DNA from: CAZDXJ01 sp964509475
GTDB taxonomy: Bacteria; Pseudomonadota; Gammaproteobacteria; Methylococcales; Methylomonadaceae
Reading direction: 5' to 3'
Assembly (NCBI GenBank): GCA_964509475.1
Contig: CAZDXJ010000103.1
Span: forward strand, 1-5,879
Length of the DNA: 5,879 nt
Part shown: piece by piece, positions 5,835 through 5,879 of the stretch
Layout: every line of letters starts with the position of its first letter
Position numbering within the stretch: the first letter of the stretch is position 1
Notes under the pieces: model-generated
The model's database searches: none
What the model was told of the DNA's origin: nothing
The model's input: the letters and a program-made list of their open reading frames with translations, nothing else
Made by a program: the position numbers and the translations under genes

Positions 5835-5879
5835 TCTACTCACCCCCTCTGAAAAGCAGGTGCAGGTTGTTGATTTATC

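Noticed and set aside
5849..5865. Possible LexA box with CTG and CAG arms
   Set aside because: The arms are 11 bases apart rather than 10 and the interior is not AT-alternating, so it does not fit the SOS consensus.
5856..5867. Tandem GCAGGT repeat
   Set aside because: Two copies of six bases near the window edge are easily expected by chance and have no supporting context.

Overview
This window is a compact, conserved housekeeping block from a bacterium that is almost certainly a gammaproteobacterium. Every gene lies on the minus strand. In the direction of transcription the order is recA, recX, alaS, lysC, csrA, tRNA-Ser(GCU). The order alaS-lysC-csrA-tRNA-Ser downstream of recA-recX is the Pseudomonas-like arrangement; in E. 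coli no lysC lies between alaS and csrA. CsrA, RecA and AlaS all read as close relatives of the E. coli and Pseudomonas proteins. The base composition is moderate to AT-leaning, unlike Pseudomonas, so a lower-GC gammaproteobacterium is more likely (a methanotroph-like lineage is possible). I cannot fix the genus from this sequence.

Layout from the right edge leftwards. Positions 5879-5791 are the recA upstream region, with an imperfect 21-bp palindrome where a LexA operator would be expected. recA (5790-4744) overlaps recX (4778-4308) by 35 bp. A 74-bp gap without a clear promoter or terminator precedes alaS (4233-1615), and only 6 bp separate alaS from lysC (1608-391). A 107-bp gap carries an extended -10 promoter and the CsrA leader, followed by csrA (283-83). 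The 5' part of tRNA-Ser(GCU) (62 to beyond position 1) starts only 20 bp after the csrA stop codon, and the window ends inside its variable arm.

The genes cover recombination and SOS control (RecA and its modulator RecX), translation (AlaS, tRNA-Ser), entry into the aspartate family of amino acids (LysC) and global post-transcriptional regulation (CsrA). I see no intrinsic terminator anywhere between recA and the tRNA, so read-through transcription across the whole block is plausible.

I found no mobile element, CRISPR array, phage remnant or unknown gene, and no evidence for a new biological system. The points worth a second look are regulatory: the recA operator-like palindrome without a canonical SOS box, the recA/recX overlap with a weakly acidic RecA tail, an internal translation start in lysC, a tRNA promoter built into the end of csrA, and GGA motifs at the csrA ribosome binding site.
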